Of a stretch of DNA of 64,000 nt, positions 52,101-64,000 are shown one piece after another. The notes under the pieces were generated by a model, which made no database searches, was not told the origin of the DNA, and worked only from the letters and a program-made list of their open reading frames with translations. The stretch covers positions 5,158,501 to 5,222,500 of the forward strand of contig NC_090697.1 in assembly GCF_040954835.1 (NCBI RefSeq), in the 5' to 3' direction. The position numbers and the translations under genes were made by a program. Position 1 is the stretch's first letter. Each line of letters opens with the position of its first letter. This stretch comes from Lepisosteus oculatus (lineage: Eukaryota; Chordata; Actinopteri; Semionotiformes; Lepisosteidae).

Positions 52101-53860
52101 CAGATTACTTGACAGAAAACGTGAATTGAGACACTTCACAGGAAATGTGAATTGATAAGTAAGACTGGATTTTTTTAAACTTAAAACCTTAACTCTCTCA
52201 AATGAACGTTTAAGTTATTGCTAATTGTTTTTCCAGCCATGATTACTGATTAAACATTTTTCAGACATGGTCTGGCCTTAAACTGCTGCTTCGGGTGGAA
52301 GTCGGTGTAAATTGTTTAGGAATATTTCCAGTGAAATATGAATTCCACTGGGAAAATGTTCTGATGTCCTTTTCTATTTAGGTTATTGTGGGGCTTCATT
52401 ATTTCCATTTTTTTTTCACCATCACATTTGCTGGCTTGGAATAACAGACTAGCTAAACAAACACGGGGGATTTTTGTTTTTCAGCTGGCTGTATAGTCCT
52501 CCACCTTCAGCCATAATAATGATTTTATCCTTACAATTACTGCTAAAAGAATATAATTTTCTCTTCAGAGTTCTGTGAGAACCTTGGTATCTCTGTTTGA
52601 CTGCAGTCTGTCCTTCTGGGATGCAGAAGGCTATTTTGAAATTTGTCCTGAACTCTTTGCTCTTTAGTTGAGGAAATTAGACTCCCGGCCCCAGTGCAAT
52701 GTTAGCACCTTGTTCTTGTTCGGTGTAGGGTGCTGTTGAAGAAATCAGGGTGCCGGACTCCGAGGATAGAGCTGGAGGAGATAGGTCCCTCCTTTGACTT
52801 TGTGTTGCGGAGGACACATCTGGCGTCTGATGACCTCTACAAGACTGCACACAAACAGCCCAAGGCCCTGAAGGTACAAGCACAACAGTCTGTGTCTGTG
52901 ACAGTTCTGCTACTTTGCCAATGCTTTGGTTGGTGTAAATCGAATGGTAGTTGGGGAATACCATGCGTAATTTAAAATATTGTAAATGTTTGTGGCTTAA
53001 CACAAGCAGTCAAGAGATGTTGGTATTATACTGTCTACCCAAAGAAGATAGAATAAATTGTTCATAACCATCCATCCACTTTCCAACCACCTCATCCTAT
53101 TCAGGGTCACGTGAGACCCAGAGCCCATCCTGGCACACAGCGGGGCTGGACACCAGTCCCTCGCAGGGCACACACGGGCACAGACAGACACGCACACTCA
53201 CACCAGCGCCAGTTTATCTAGAAGCCTATTAACCCCCCACCATGTCTTTGGGCTGAGGGAGGAAACCCATGAGAACACGGGGAGAGCATGCAGACTCCAC
53301 ACAGACAGCCACAGGGGACTCGAACCCAGGGCCTCAACACTGCGAGACAGCAATGCTAATCACTGTCCCACCAAGCAGCACCATATCATTTACACAACTT
53401 GCTTTAAATATTTGACATTTTAGTTTTATTTCACTTTCTCCTGCTCCTAGGTTTTCTTTCTTGAGTGGTCTACCTTTCTGCCACTGTGTAACTCTTCTAT
53501 GCTCTTCTAAGTCAGTTTGCATCTGCGGGTTTAGCTATATGGGAGAACTTCAGATGCATGTCAAGGCAGTGGGACAGCAAAGAGGTTCCAGATCTGGTCT
53601 AATACAGTTGCCGTTGGCGGTTCTCCCAGACTCGCCTTCCCACGGAGGTGGGATACTAATACTCCGGCTTTTTCCCGTTCCAGGCTAAGAAGAAGAAGAA
53701 TATCTCCCATGATGCCTTTGGCACCAGGTTTGGCCGGCTGCACATGCAGAAGCAGGACCTGGGCAAGCTGCAGACCCGCAAGATGAAGGGCTTGAGGAAG
53801 AGGAGAGGAGGAGACGCGGAGCGGGGGCCCAGCGCTGCCAAAAAAGCCAGGACGCCTTAA
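43174..53860 (+). CDS. RPF2: Ribosome production factor 2 homolog, complete
   Basis: RPF2 is a nucleolar Brix-domain protein that, with RRS1, brings the 5S rRNA-RPL5-RPL11 particle into pre-60S ribosomes. Ten coding exons (43174-43196, 44501-44633, 47438-47475, 47703-47742, 48572-48653, 48741-48817, 50510-50609, 51806-51908, 52729-52873, 53684-53860) join in frame to 305 codons plus TAA; human is 306. The Brix region covers roughly residues 30-230, including SDCSLFVFGSHNKKRPHNLV, VLDMIELGIEKF, GPTVPCVRLAGLEHVLHF and KKSGCRTPRIELEEIGPSFD. The basic N-terminus (KPKTKRSKRF) and C-terminus (AKKKKNIS, QTRKMKGLRKRRGG) fit nucleolar targeting and RNA binding. All introns are GT-AG. There is no obvious TATA box upstream, fitting a housekeeping promoter. 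Confidence 0.96.
44501..44633 (+). CDS. RPF2: RPF2 coding exon 2
   Basis: Acceptor GAATCTGCAG, donor CTT/GTGAGT. Encodes VKPKTKRSKRFLQSREPKLT, then MLIKGGNTSETVTQALKDL, to residue 52. Confidence 0.95.
44725..44935 (-). repeat. Old, diverged Deu-type SINE
   Basis: In minus orientation it keeps CATCTAATCCGAAGGA (normally CGTCTCATCCGAAGGA), the ACCAGAACCGTGGTTTGACA segment and the GTAACACTCAAACTC segment. It is clearly older than the other copies. It lies just after RPF2 exon 2. Confidence 0.6.
45000..45530 (-). repeat. Fish interspersed repeat, unidentified family
   Basis: GGCCAGAGAGCAGGGGTGGC, then GGGATCCTGAAGGATGGATT and CCTTTGTAGTGCATCTCTGT resemble a widely repeated fish element that I remember only approximately. 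No coding capacity seen. Confidence 0.35.
46634..47000 (-). repeat. LINE-type 3' tail
   Basis: TTTTATTGATCCCGAAGGGA at the left, followed by A/T-rich DNA and GACAGCCACCGGGAGGAAAG, is typical of the 3' UTR of a common fish non-LTR element in minus orientation. The family is not named with certainty. Confidence 0.55.
47438..47475 (+). CDS. RPF2: RPF2 coding exon 3 (38 nt)
   Basis: Acceptor TTTTTTCAG, donor AA/GTAAGT. Encodes YSLKKPNAVTYK plus two bases of K65. Confidence 0.93.
47703..47742 (+). CDS. RPF2: RPF2 coding exon 4 (40 nt)
   Basis: Acceptor CATTTTTCAG, donor ATC/GTAAGC. Encodes KKNITRPFEDQTSI, ending in phase 0 at residue 78. Confidence 0.94.
48190..48510 (+). repeat. Dispersed repeat related to 12125-12265
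   Basis: CATGTTCTCCCCATGTTTGC, GGTTTCCTTTGGGTGCTCC, CGACTGGCATCCCACCCAGG and TTCCTGGGATAGGCTCCGAC, ending AAAATGGATTGATGG. It is the inverse of the copies at 40510, 53060 and 56605. Confidence 0.6.
48572..48653 (+). CDS. RPF2: RPF2 coding exon 5
   Basis: Acceptor CCTTGCAG, donor TTTG/GTACGT. Encodes EFFSKKSDCSLFVFGSHNKK then RPHNLVF, residues 79-105, plus one base. Confidence 0.95.
48741..48817 (+). CDS. RPF2: RPF2 coding exon 6
   Basis: Acceptor CAATTGCAG, donor AAG/GTAATG. Encodes GRMFDFHVLDMIELGIEKFV then PLKDFK, to residue 131. Confidence 0.95.
49512..50093 (+). repeat. 5S-headed (Deu/SINE3-type) SINE, copy e, full length
   Basis: Head CAGCAGCCATATCACCCTGC with CTGAAGCTAAGCAGGTGTGA and GGTCAGTACCTGGATGGGAG, the best match to 5S rRNA among the copies, then the Deu-type body and the GCACTATATAAGTG tail with (TTA)n. 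Located in RPF2 intron 6. Confidence 0.92.
50510..50609 (+). CDS. RPF2: RPF2 coding exon 7
   Basis: Acceptor AAACCTCAG, donor ACAG/GTACGA. Encodes NSKFPEGTKPLLVFAGEAFD then LSNEHRRLKSLLT, residues 132-164, plus one base. Confidence 0.95.
51806..51908 (+). CDS. RPF2: RPF2 coding exon 8
   Basis: Acceptor TTGCTCAG, donor AA/GTAAGG. Encodes DFFRGPTVPCVRLAGLEHVL then HFTALDGKIFLRSY, plus two bases of K199. Confidence 0.95.
52729..52873 (+). CDS. RPF2: RPF2 coding exon 9
   Basis: Acceptor CGGTGTAG, donor AAG/GTACAA. Encodes KVLLKKSGCRTPRIELEEIG then LRRTHLASDDLYKTAHKQPK and ALK, to residue 247. Confidence 0.95.
53060..53390 (-). repeat. Dispersed repeat related to 12125-12265
   Basis: CCATCCATCCACTTTCCAAC, ACACCAGTCCCTCGCAGGGC, CACACTCACACCAGCGCCAG and TCGAACCCAGGGCC in minus orientation, ending at a CCACCAAGCAGCAC head. 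A nearly full unit, located in RPF2 intron 9. Confidence 0.65.
53684..53860 (+). CDS. RPF2: RPF2 coding exon 10 with stop
   Basis: Acceptor CGTTCCAG. Encodes AKKKKNISHDAFGTRFGRLH then MQKQDLGKLQTRKMKGLRKR and a basic tail ending KKARTP, then TAA. The last 25 residues are unlike human, as is usual for this tail. Confidence 0.95.
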   Translation, partial: AKKKKNISHDAFGTRFGRLHMQKQDLGKLQTRKMKGLRKRRGGDAERGPSAAKKARTP

Positions 53861-54206
53861 CTGAGGGTCCTCGGGCGCACAACTTCTCTGTGACTCGCTT
53901 GCACGTTTTACCCCTGGCGAACGCGATTGACCCAATCATTGCGGGAAACTGAGATATTGATCCCGCTGATCAGCCCAGTGAGCAGCTGACTGTTTTGGTT
54001 CTTTAAGGTATTTATGAATCCAAATAGTGGATGACTGATTTGCTGAGTATCTTTTCCGACTATGGACCTGTTCTACATGAGCCAGATTCATACAGATTTA
54101 CTTGGGTGTGTAGAAGGGTTTTACATGATGTTTAACAATCCCAGTTGAGAGACTGTGGATAGATGAAAGTGTACTCAGTGAGAGAGGCTGATGTCATATT
54201 CGGGTT

Positions 54207-54212
54207 ATTAAA
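54207..54212 (+). terminator. RPF2: Candidate RPF2 poly(A) signal
   Basis: ATTAAA is followed by a U-rich segment (CTCTCCTTGTATTCGTTTTG) about 20 nt on. It gives a 3' UTR of about 360 nt. Confidence 0.5.
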
Positions 54213-54649
54213 ATACTTCGGAGAAATCGCCTCTCCTTGTATTCGTTTTGATGACAATTTTTGTAACTGGTTTGTAACTGGCCTTTTTCCCTCCAGAAAG
54301 CGGTTTTATTATTCTAAGTCTATTGTAATAGTCACCTGAGGAGATCTTGTGCAGTACAACACCAGACATCTTTCCCACATGTTCTGCGTTTTTCACAACT
54401 TCTCTTCTCTGGCATCATTGATCAGAAACTGCACTCTTTCAGTTAAATATTGCCCGCGCCGGGGTGAAGCTTTTGCCTCGGAGGATTCTTATGCCGTTCC
54501 TGTGTTGGAGGGGACGCAGTTACTGTAAGCGCAGCACCACCTGGGTGGTACCAAGCCGGTTGCCCGACTACCAGACATAATTAGGAACAGAAGTCAGACA
54601 TTACTTCACCGGCTTGATTAACAGAGGACTTGAGCTAGCAACACTGAGC

Positions 54650-54870
54650 AAGACCGGGGTGGAATTTAGCCAGGTCGCAAGAGTTAACACCCGGTATCCG
54701 CTGCCACCATGTGGGACATTGCTGTGAAACGTCTGTGAGAACAGCGCCATCTTCTGGTCCAGCAGCAGCACTTCACAGCAGGTCTCCCATCCACCCTAGT
54801 GCTGTCCAGGTCCAGCCTTGCTTGGCTTATGACGTCTGCTGGCGTCGGCCTGAGGTGGTGGGGCTGTTCT
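54650..54870 (-). repeat. Diverged 5S rRNA-like SINE head
   Basis: In minus orientation 54780-54860 reads AAGCAAGGCTGGACCTGGAC and GGATGGGAGACCTGC, close to the 5S rRNA internal promoter and more 5S-like in places than the younger SINE copies. No full 5S gene or terminator is present, so it is a SINE relic or a 5S pseudogene. Confidence 0.5.
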
Positions 54871-55321
54871 CATTAAGTGCAGTCTTGAGCAGTCCCCGGG
54901 GACTGCAGATACTTTTCATTACCCAGATGGCATTATTAAATTACCCTTCTTAACGATCAGCATGGTAAGGAATGAGGTAAACGCTGATTAATTTCACATA
55001 TGTTTGGAGTTTTATTATACTTGCAAATGAAAGTAGCATTCTCGAGGAAAATGTCAATATTACAATAACCAAAATCCAAACAAAAATCCACGTGCAGTAG
55101 TTTACAGTTGCTAAATATGGGCATATATAATAGGGAACAATTGCACAAACAGTTCTGATATTTTATGGTAATTTCGCGGCTCAACCGGAAGAGGTCTTAG
55201 GTCTGTGATCCCGGGTTCGAGTCTGGGACACGTCACTAAGCGGCCGAGCCAAGCTGAGGGTGGGCTGGGTTCAGGCGCTGTGGTGCTGCCTGTGATATGC
55301 CATATGGAAAGGAGCAGGTAC

Positions 55322-55554
55322 AGGTTTATTCCACAGCCGAAATGTTGTCTCTTTTCTTTTCCTTTCAGCCTGGAATAAACCTTTACTTAGTTCCAGTAGG
55401 GAGCTGCGTCAGCATGCGTAGGCTGCAGAGGAACGGGTAAAGGTTTATTCCCTGCTGAAAAGAGAAGACAAGAAACACAACGTTTCGGCTGCTGAGCCTT
55501 CTTAAACCTTTACTTGTGCCTTGGCAGCCTACGCACGCTGACGCAGCTCCCTAC
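55322..55554. mobile_element. Fold-back element with nested inverted repeats, Penelope-end-like
   Basis: GTAGGGAGCTGCGTCAGCAT (55396 on, arm 55396-55426) is the reverse complement of 55524-55554 with one mismatch in 31. Inside, GTAAAGGTTTA (55437-55447) and TAAACCTTTAC (55503-55513) pair exactly. A sister copy in the opposite orientation at 55323-55381 has exact arms GGTTTATTCC and GGAATAAACC. Between the arms the minus strand carries GGCTCAGCAGCCGAAACGTT and the sister copy has CCACAGCCGAAATGTTG. The CCGAAACGTT signature recalls termini of Penelope-like elements; that identity is inference. Confidence 0.5.
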
Positions 55555-56604
55555 TCGAACCTCTTCCAGTAGGAAAAGACCAGGGGTCTGGGTTTGGGCA
55601 GTCAGAGGTGTCGGCCTGCGCTTCCTCCTTCTCCTTGTTGCTGTGAGCCGAGGCGTGGTAAAACACGCAATGGGTGGGCCCGATCAGGTGGGTGTAATCA
55701 TAATAATTTATTATTCTAATGTAAAGAAAACTAATGTGGCTCTGGCACAGGCATGGTAAAGAGTTTACAAATACTTCTTGTTCCGTAAACGGACTCTGCT
55801 TTGTGGTCTTTTTCCTGTCATAAACTAAAGGGCGCAGTAAATTCACGTCACCATTTCAATATGGAAATATTTTTTAAAAGACACACAAACTGGGATACAA
55901 CCTATCAGCCAGACAGTTCTTAATATTTCTGAATCTTTTCATTCAGAACTTCACCTTCCGTTCCGCCGTGGGGTGAGCCTGGCAGGGGAAATTCAGCGAG
56001 CTTGTTCGGTGCACTGTGGTGACAGAAACTGAACACAAACGTCTACAAAACTATTGCACGCTCATTGTCTTGGTTTAAATGACACTCTTTTTACATACCC
56101 ACACATTGGTCATGTTTCTGCTTGAGGAGGCTATAATAGAAACTGCTTGAACACCCAGACTCTTTCCGCGCACGGCTTCACCCATGTCAGTCTTCCACCC
56201 TGGCCAGGAGAATCCAGTGGCTGATGGGTTTTGCTCCAGTCAGGTCCTTCATCACCAGTGCTACTTGGTGCCTGTAACTGATCTGCATACTGGTTTAGGC
56301 TGTGTTTCTCTACTCAGTCCTTGATTTAAAAAAATCCTACTGTGCCTTATTTCTATCAGTAACAGCACACAGAACATAATACACTCTTCACCTTGCTAAT
56401 TAAGAACTTATACCAGTGGAAACAGCTCTCTCAGACAGCTCTCCCGGTGAAGCAGAGTTTCTACGTCTGCGTGAGTCTGACTGGTTATGTTCCAGCTCGC
56501 ACACCTGAGTGAGAGGAGTCCTGAAACTCCTGAATTAGCATGCCAATCGCAAGTCTCCTTCGCTTTTTAAAGAGCTGAAAGCAAACTTATAAAAAGACCT
56601 CACA

Positions 56605-56915
56605 CCTATCCCTTTTCTAACCACTTTATGCAGTACAGGGTTGCAGGGGAGCCGGAGCCTGACTGGACACAGTCCACTGCAGGACACAGACACTCACTCA
56701 CACCAGGGGCACTTTTCCCAGAAGCCAATTAACCCACCAGCACGTCTTCAGACTCCTGCAGCCCTGAATTGAAAGAAGCAGTCAGGAAATGGGTGGAGGG
56801 ACAGATGTCTTTGGACTGTGACTGTGCTCAACCCCACAGACAGCAACTAGGTCAAGAATTGAACCAGGGCCCCAGCACTGCTAACCAGTGTGTCACGGAG
56901 CTGCCCAATAGCCAT
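56605..56915 (-). repeat. Dispersed repeat related to 12125-12265
   Basis: CCACTTTATGCAGTACAGGG, CACACCAGGGGCACTTTTCC, CAGAAGCCAATTAACCCACC and GGGCCCCAGCACTGCTAACC, ending GGAGCTGCCC, in minus orientation. A nearly full unit with small rearrangements. Confidence 0.6.
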
Positions 56916-58241
56916 GAGAAATTGACATAAATTAGCCTGTGAAAGAACAAATAACATTGCTGGAACAAACGCCAAAAGACAGAGTGGTTACTTAAGATCA
57001 GGACTGAGTCACACGGTCCCATATGAAAAAACCACAGTGTCCTGGGGCCACCCACACCTGCTGGTTCTCACTGCAGCAAAATCCTTAACTGGGTGGGACC
57101 TTTGCAAATGTTTTTGTTCTGCTCAGAGGTTGGAGATCTTAAATTACTTAGGAAATGCAGAGGAAAAAAGGCAACTGAACACAAAGAGTTCAAATTAAAC
57201 CCATTATCGGGTCTTTTAAACTTTTAAATATTTAATTAGGTAGACCAAAATCCAGTGTTTAGGTCTCTAGGACAAGCAATGGGAATCCCTGTATTAGAGG
57301 TTTCTTAATATTTCTTTACCGAGATTATCCTTTGACGCACAGTAATTACAAGTAGTTGTATGTAAACTAACACTAGGTGTCGCTACAGATCAATTTACTG
57401 TTCGTCGTAAAAGGTGCCTTTCAGTGCCATTGGTGGTAGCGTTCCTGTGTTGCTCCGTATTAATATAAAACATTAATATAATAACTAGCGATGTTTTACT
57501 GCTCGTTAATATGAAGCGTTCACTCACAGAAATTGAAGTATTAACGGCATTTAGTGTAGTCTCCAATTTTACCGGCGGCCGTGTTTCATGACGCAAAACT
57601 CATACGTATTCAAATACGCTTTGATTAAATATAATACTTTCAATATAACCCGTATAATGTTTAAATATGAGTTTATTCGGATCTATACAGCTTGAGAGCT
57701 GTAGTAGGACTAAACGCTTTTTTGGTTTGCGGAATGAATGTGTTTGCGGTATGCGTAGCAAACACCTCCCCACGTTTTCAGAAACTGGCGCTCAGTAATG
57801 AAAAGTCACGCTCAAACCAGCTTACACGGGTCATGCTTGTTGTTCTGGTGATGGTTGTTTGGATGATTAATTTAGCTGGTTGCTGCTTTTGCCCAAAGCA
57901 CCTTAGAATTGTGCCAGACTCTCCGGCTGGGCATTTGACTTGAATGAATCGCATTTCTCGAAGTAACAGTTTGTCCATACTGCAGTAAGCCACGACAGCT
58001 CCAAAAGCTTGTTATAGCCCTAGAACAGGACAGAAAGGGTCAGAGTCACACGAAACACCACCTTTAAACTGGGGCAAAACATCCATTACTGGTGAGGGCC
58101 ACACAAGCTAACTAACCAGTGCTTTTTGCAGAAAACCCCCTGCCCCTCAACCCACCAGCCTTATAAATGACACATATTATTCAGTATGGTGAATTTATAC
58201 AGGGTGTATCAATTAAATAGAGTAGAAAATGCAGCAGGAAA

Positions 58242-58257
58242 TATATATATATATATT
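58242..58257. repeat. (AT)n microsatellite
   Basis: About eight AT units followed by a T run. Confidence 0.7.
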
Positions 58258-58611
58258 TTTAATTTTCCAAAGAATAACTTCGGTAATTTGTTGCTCAGAG
58301 TAAAAAAATGATCAAGATTTTTATGATGTCTTTTTACATTTATTTTGGAGTGCATCCCTGAATTTTCTGTTATATTGTCGTTGCCAGTTGTTTTCACGTT
58401 CAGGAGAATCGTGGCTGAACTTGTTCACTTGATTCAAGACCGTACAGGAAGATAAAAAAAAAAGTTGGGACTACCTCACAATATGAGTAGAGAAATTAAG
58501 ATAAACAGGACAATAATAAATTGCAGTAAAGGAAACAAGGTAATGGAAACCAGTCCTTTCAGCAGTTTACAGTAATAACATTAAGCAAATCATATTAATG
58601 TTTCAGGGGGC

Positions 58612-58889
58612 AGAGTGCTGGCTCTGTGGCTCAGGATCTGCGCCTGTGGCTGGATGATGGCTGGTTCAAATCCCACGGCCGGCAGAGGAATCCTACTGCG
58701 TTGGGCCCCTGAGCAAGGCCCTTAACTCCAGCTGCTCCAGGGGTGCCGTATAAATGGCTGACCCTGCGCTCTGACCCCCAGCTTCTCTCTCCCTGTCTGG
58801 GTGTCTCCTGGAGAGTGAGCTGGGGAATGCGAAAAGACAAATTCCTAATGCGAGAAATTGTATAGGGCCAATAAAGTGATGATATGATA
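58612..58889 (+). repeat. tRNA-headed SINE, copy 4, near full length
   Basis: GGCTCTGTGGCTCAGGATCT, GGTTCAAATCCCACGGCC (B box), the body, and the tail AATGCGAAAAGACAAATTCC with CCAATAAAGTGATGATATGA. This copy and copy 1 define the 3' end of the family. Confidence 0.85.
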
Positions 58890-59339
58890 ATTCACCATAT
58901 TACTGGAGTAGCCATATTTCATGTAGTGCTAATACATTTCAATACATAAAACATTTTGATTGCTGTTTATCGTGCATATCATGGTGATATAATTGCCCCT
59001 GATTTATCATACTTTTACCACGATTTCACTAATTGATTACTCCACGGCACCACCGTGCTTTGACACCACATGTTCCAAAGTACAAAACCCGAGTTTTCCT
59101 CAGTTTAGATTTGTTCAACAAAAGAGCAGGGTGCCGGACAGAGTCAGTATTATTCCGGGGCGAGTTACGATGTAGACAAAGTGGAGTCACAAAGGGAAAC
59201 AACAGATCTGATGACACTCGGGGGCGGTAAAATAAATCAATAACATTCCAAAAAGGCTGGCGCACAGCAATATTGGGAGTGAAACGCAAGTGTCACACAA
59301 AATGGACACGACGACAAAACGTGAAGTAGGAGCAGCACT

Positions 59340-60130
59340 TTAAAAGCGCACAGAGAGAGAGAGTGGATATGAGGCAGCAGGGAAGACAAGCTCTTGGAGC
59401 AGCATGGGCTCCATGCTTGCAGAGAATAGGTGCAGCAGACTAACTGCATGACCGCAGCCAGAGGAAAAGGCATCGGCGCGGCGCGGGGAGGAAGTGCCGG
59501 TGAGCTCCGGGCTCCGGGTGCTGTGTGGACTGAAAGTGGTGCTCACATCCTGCAGGTGAGGAGGCCAGGCCAGGGGCAGCTCTAGGCAATGAAGGGGTTC
59601 GGGGGGGGGAGGCAGAAGAGGAGATGGGGGGGGTGGAGAGATGAGACTTGATGCGGACAGGAATGACGGGGGGGAGACGGCTGTAGGCAAGTGGAAAAAA
59701 ACTGGGGTTTGGATGGGAGGTGCAAGGCAACAGAGGCTCAGTGGAGGGGCTGGCGCTGGCAGCAATGGGTTGGGATGAGCACAACAAACGCAAAAAAGGG
59801 GTTCGAGTAGGAGGCCGGTGCTGTCGGGGACAGTAGACTAGACCCAGTCGTCTGGCTCGGAGAGGGCCAGAGACCGGGACCAGAGACCCTGCTTGGCAGC
59901 GCTGTAGGGACTGGGCCAAATCGCCCTGTTCGGATCTGCATTCGGCGAAGAAGAGGGCAGAGCCAGCGGCAGGAACGTGGGGGGGGAGGCTCGGAGAGGG
60001 AGGGCAGAGGAGCGACGCCGTGGGGGTGGGGTGGGGAAATCCAGGAGGAAAGAGACTGGGAAGAGAAAAGGAGGAAAAGGAAGTGGGGACTATGAGGCAC
60101 TAAACTGAAGATGGTGGCGGGGCACCAAGG
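59340..60130 (+). repeat. Purine-rich (GA) stretch, about 0.8 kb
   Basis: The plus strand is dominated by G and A with G-runs (for example GGGGGGGGAGGCAGAAGAGG). The opposite strand therefore shows long Pro/Ser/Leu-rich open frames without protein resemblance. Possibly the 5' part of an old non-LTR element, but I cannot show that. Confidence 0.4.
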
Positions 60131-60210
60131 AAGAGCCAGCAGTAGTAAAAAAAAAACAGAACGAAAGATTGGAAGATTTTCAGTCTGAACAGAGGAACAT
60201 AAGAAGGAGG

Positions 60211-60430
60211 TGCAGTGGCTCTGTGGCTCAGGATCTGCGCCTGTGGCTGGAAGGTTTCTGGTTTGTATCCCGCAGCCGGCAGAGGAATCCTACTCCTTTG
60301 GGCCCCTGAGCAAGGCCCTTCACCCCAACTGCTCCAGGGGCGCTGTACAATGGCTGACCCTGTGCTCTGACCCCCAACTTCTCTCCCTGTCCGTGTGTCT
60401 CATGGAGAGCAGGCTGGGGTATGGGGACTT
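60211..60430 (+). repeat. tRNA-headed SINE, copy 5, 3' truncated
   Basis: GCAGTGGCTCTGTGGCTCAG, then GCAGCCGGCAGAGGAATCCT and the body, ending near GCAGGCTGGGGTATGGGG before the family tail. The B box is degraded (GGTTTGTATCCC). Confidence 0.8.
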
Positions 60431-60479
60431 CATCAATTCTTTGACTTGTATCAGGTCTCCTCATCCTCTTCTCTGCTGA

Positions 60480-61110
60480 AGACTAGAAATGTTCAGTTCC
60501 TACAGCCTGTCAGTGTAGGACACTCCTTCCAGCCCAGGAATGTATCTGGTTTATAGTCTTCTCTAAGTGGATTCTAGAGCTGCAGTATCCTTTCGAGAAC
60601 GTGGTGACCGAATTTATCCACAGTTTTCTAAATGAGACCTTAGACCATAATACAGTTTTAACCTAACATCCCTTGAGTTAAATTCTGCAGTTCTAACTAA
60701 ATAATACTGATGTATTTTTAATTGCTACCCCACATTTTCTAGATGTACGGTAAACGATAAGTCAGCATAAACAGCCAACTCTTCTTCATCAGTTGCCCCT
60801 CCTGTCGTAGTGTTTCCCATTTTGTATTTATAGTTCATGTTTCTGCTACCTGCACGCAGAACCCTGCTCTTGTCTACTGTAAACGTCTTCCGCCAGGTGT
60901 CTGAACAGTCTTGAATCTTATCTAAATCTTTTTTTTGTAATTTCCTTTGTTGCTTCCACAACAAAGTGCTTGCCTGTGTGCACCGTCGAATTTCCTATCA
61001 TCTGCAAACTTGCCTAGTTTACTAACTGAACTTGAACCTAGATCACTGGTATAAAATGGAAGACCAGTGGTCCCAGTACAGAGCTCTGTGGTACTCCACA
61101 CTCGAAACAA
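60480..61110. mobile_element. Non-LTR retrotransposon remnant, CR1/L3-like 3' region
   Basis: Phrases such as TGAATCTTATCTAAATC, TTCCTATCATCTGCAAACTT, then GATCACTGGTATAAAATGG and CAGAGCTCTGTGGTACTCCA, follow the order of a widespread vertebrate CR1/L3-type 3' segment as I remember it. There is no reverse-transcriptase domain here. Confidence 0.45.

Positions 61111-64000
<2,890 letters not shown>

Noticed and set aside
57692-57943. 83-codon plus-strand frame with a hydrophobic stretch
   Set aside because: The hydrophobic run alone is weak evidence; no homologue was recognised, no neighbouring exon found, and the opposite strand is also open.
58612-58700. Possible tRNA gene
   Set aside because: There is a B-box-like motif but no acceptor-stem pairing, and the unit is repeated with a common non-tRNA body.
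59340-60100. Minus-strand Pro/Ser/Leu-rich frames of 120-160 codons
   Set aside because: They follow directly from the purine-rich plus strand; three overlapping frames are open at once and none looks like a known protein.

Overview
This window is vertebrate nuclear DNA. It has large introns, GT-AG splice junctions, CpG-island promoters and many SINE, LINE and DNA-transposon remnants. Four genes can be read at exon level. The 5' end of CDK19 (exons 1 and 2) is on the minus strand. Complete AMD1 (S-adenosylmethionine decarboxylase proenzyme, 9 coding exons) and complete RPF2 (60S ribosome assembly factor, 10 coding exons) are on the plus strand. The first coding exon of SLC16A10 (aromatic amino acid / thyroid hormone transporter MCT10/TAT1) is also on the plus strand. 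This order matches human 6q21, except that GTF3C6, which lies between AMD1 and RPF2 in human, is not visible here. Tc1 and hAT transposons, a 5S rRNA-headed SINE with a Deu-type body, and a tRNA-headed SINE point to a ray-finned fish. The conserved gene order and intact human-like exon structure would fit a slowly evolving non-teleost such as a gar or bowfin, but that is inference and the species cannot be fixed from this sequence.

Layout: 1-9991 is CDK19 intron 2. Exon 2 (9992-10067), intron 1 and exon 1 (14567-14694) follow, with a small CpG promoter carrying a ZNF143-like site. A gap of about 2 kb separates CDK19 from the divergent AMD1 promoter. That promoter has CCAAT boxes, a CRE and an A/T box, and is followed by the six-codon MAGDIS upstream ORF that makes AMD1 translation polyamine-responsive in mammals. 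AMD1 intron 1 (9.7 kb) contains a dead Tc1 transposon that was itself split by a hAT element, and next to it an unexplained chain of minus-strand open frames. After the AMD1 stop codon the frame stays open for 101 further codons, matching the stop-readthrough extension described for mammalian AMD1. Positions 32.9-43.1 kb hold the AMD1 3' UTR and a repeat-rich spacer that includes a large inverted pair of SINEs. RPF2 spans 43174-53860. Positions 53.9-62.6 kb are repeats only, including a fold-back structure at 55.3-55.6 kb. SLC16A10 exon 1 (62607-62988) sits in a CpG island at the right edge.

The genes are not a pathway cluster. CDK19 acts in the Mediator kinase module, AMD1 commits S-adenosylmethionine to polyamine synthesis, RPF2 carries the 5S RNP into pre-60S particles, and SLC16A10 moves aromatic amino acids and iodothyronines. 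The layout reflects ancestral synteny. The strongest observations beyond gene content are the two translational control elements of AMD1 (the MAGDIS uORF and the readthrough extension), both intact in a fish-like genome.
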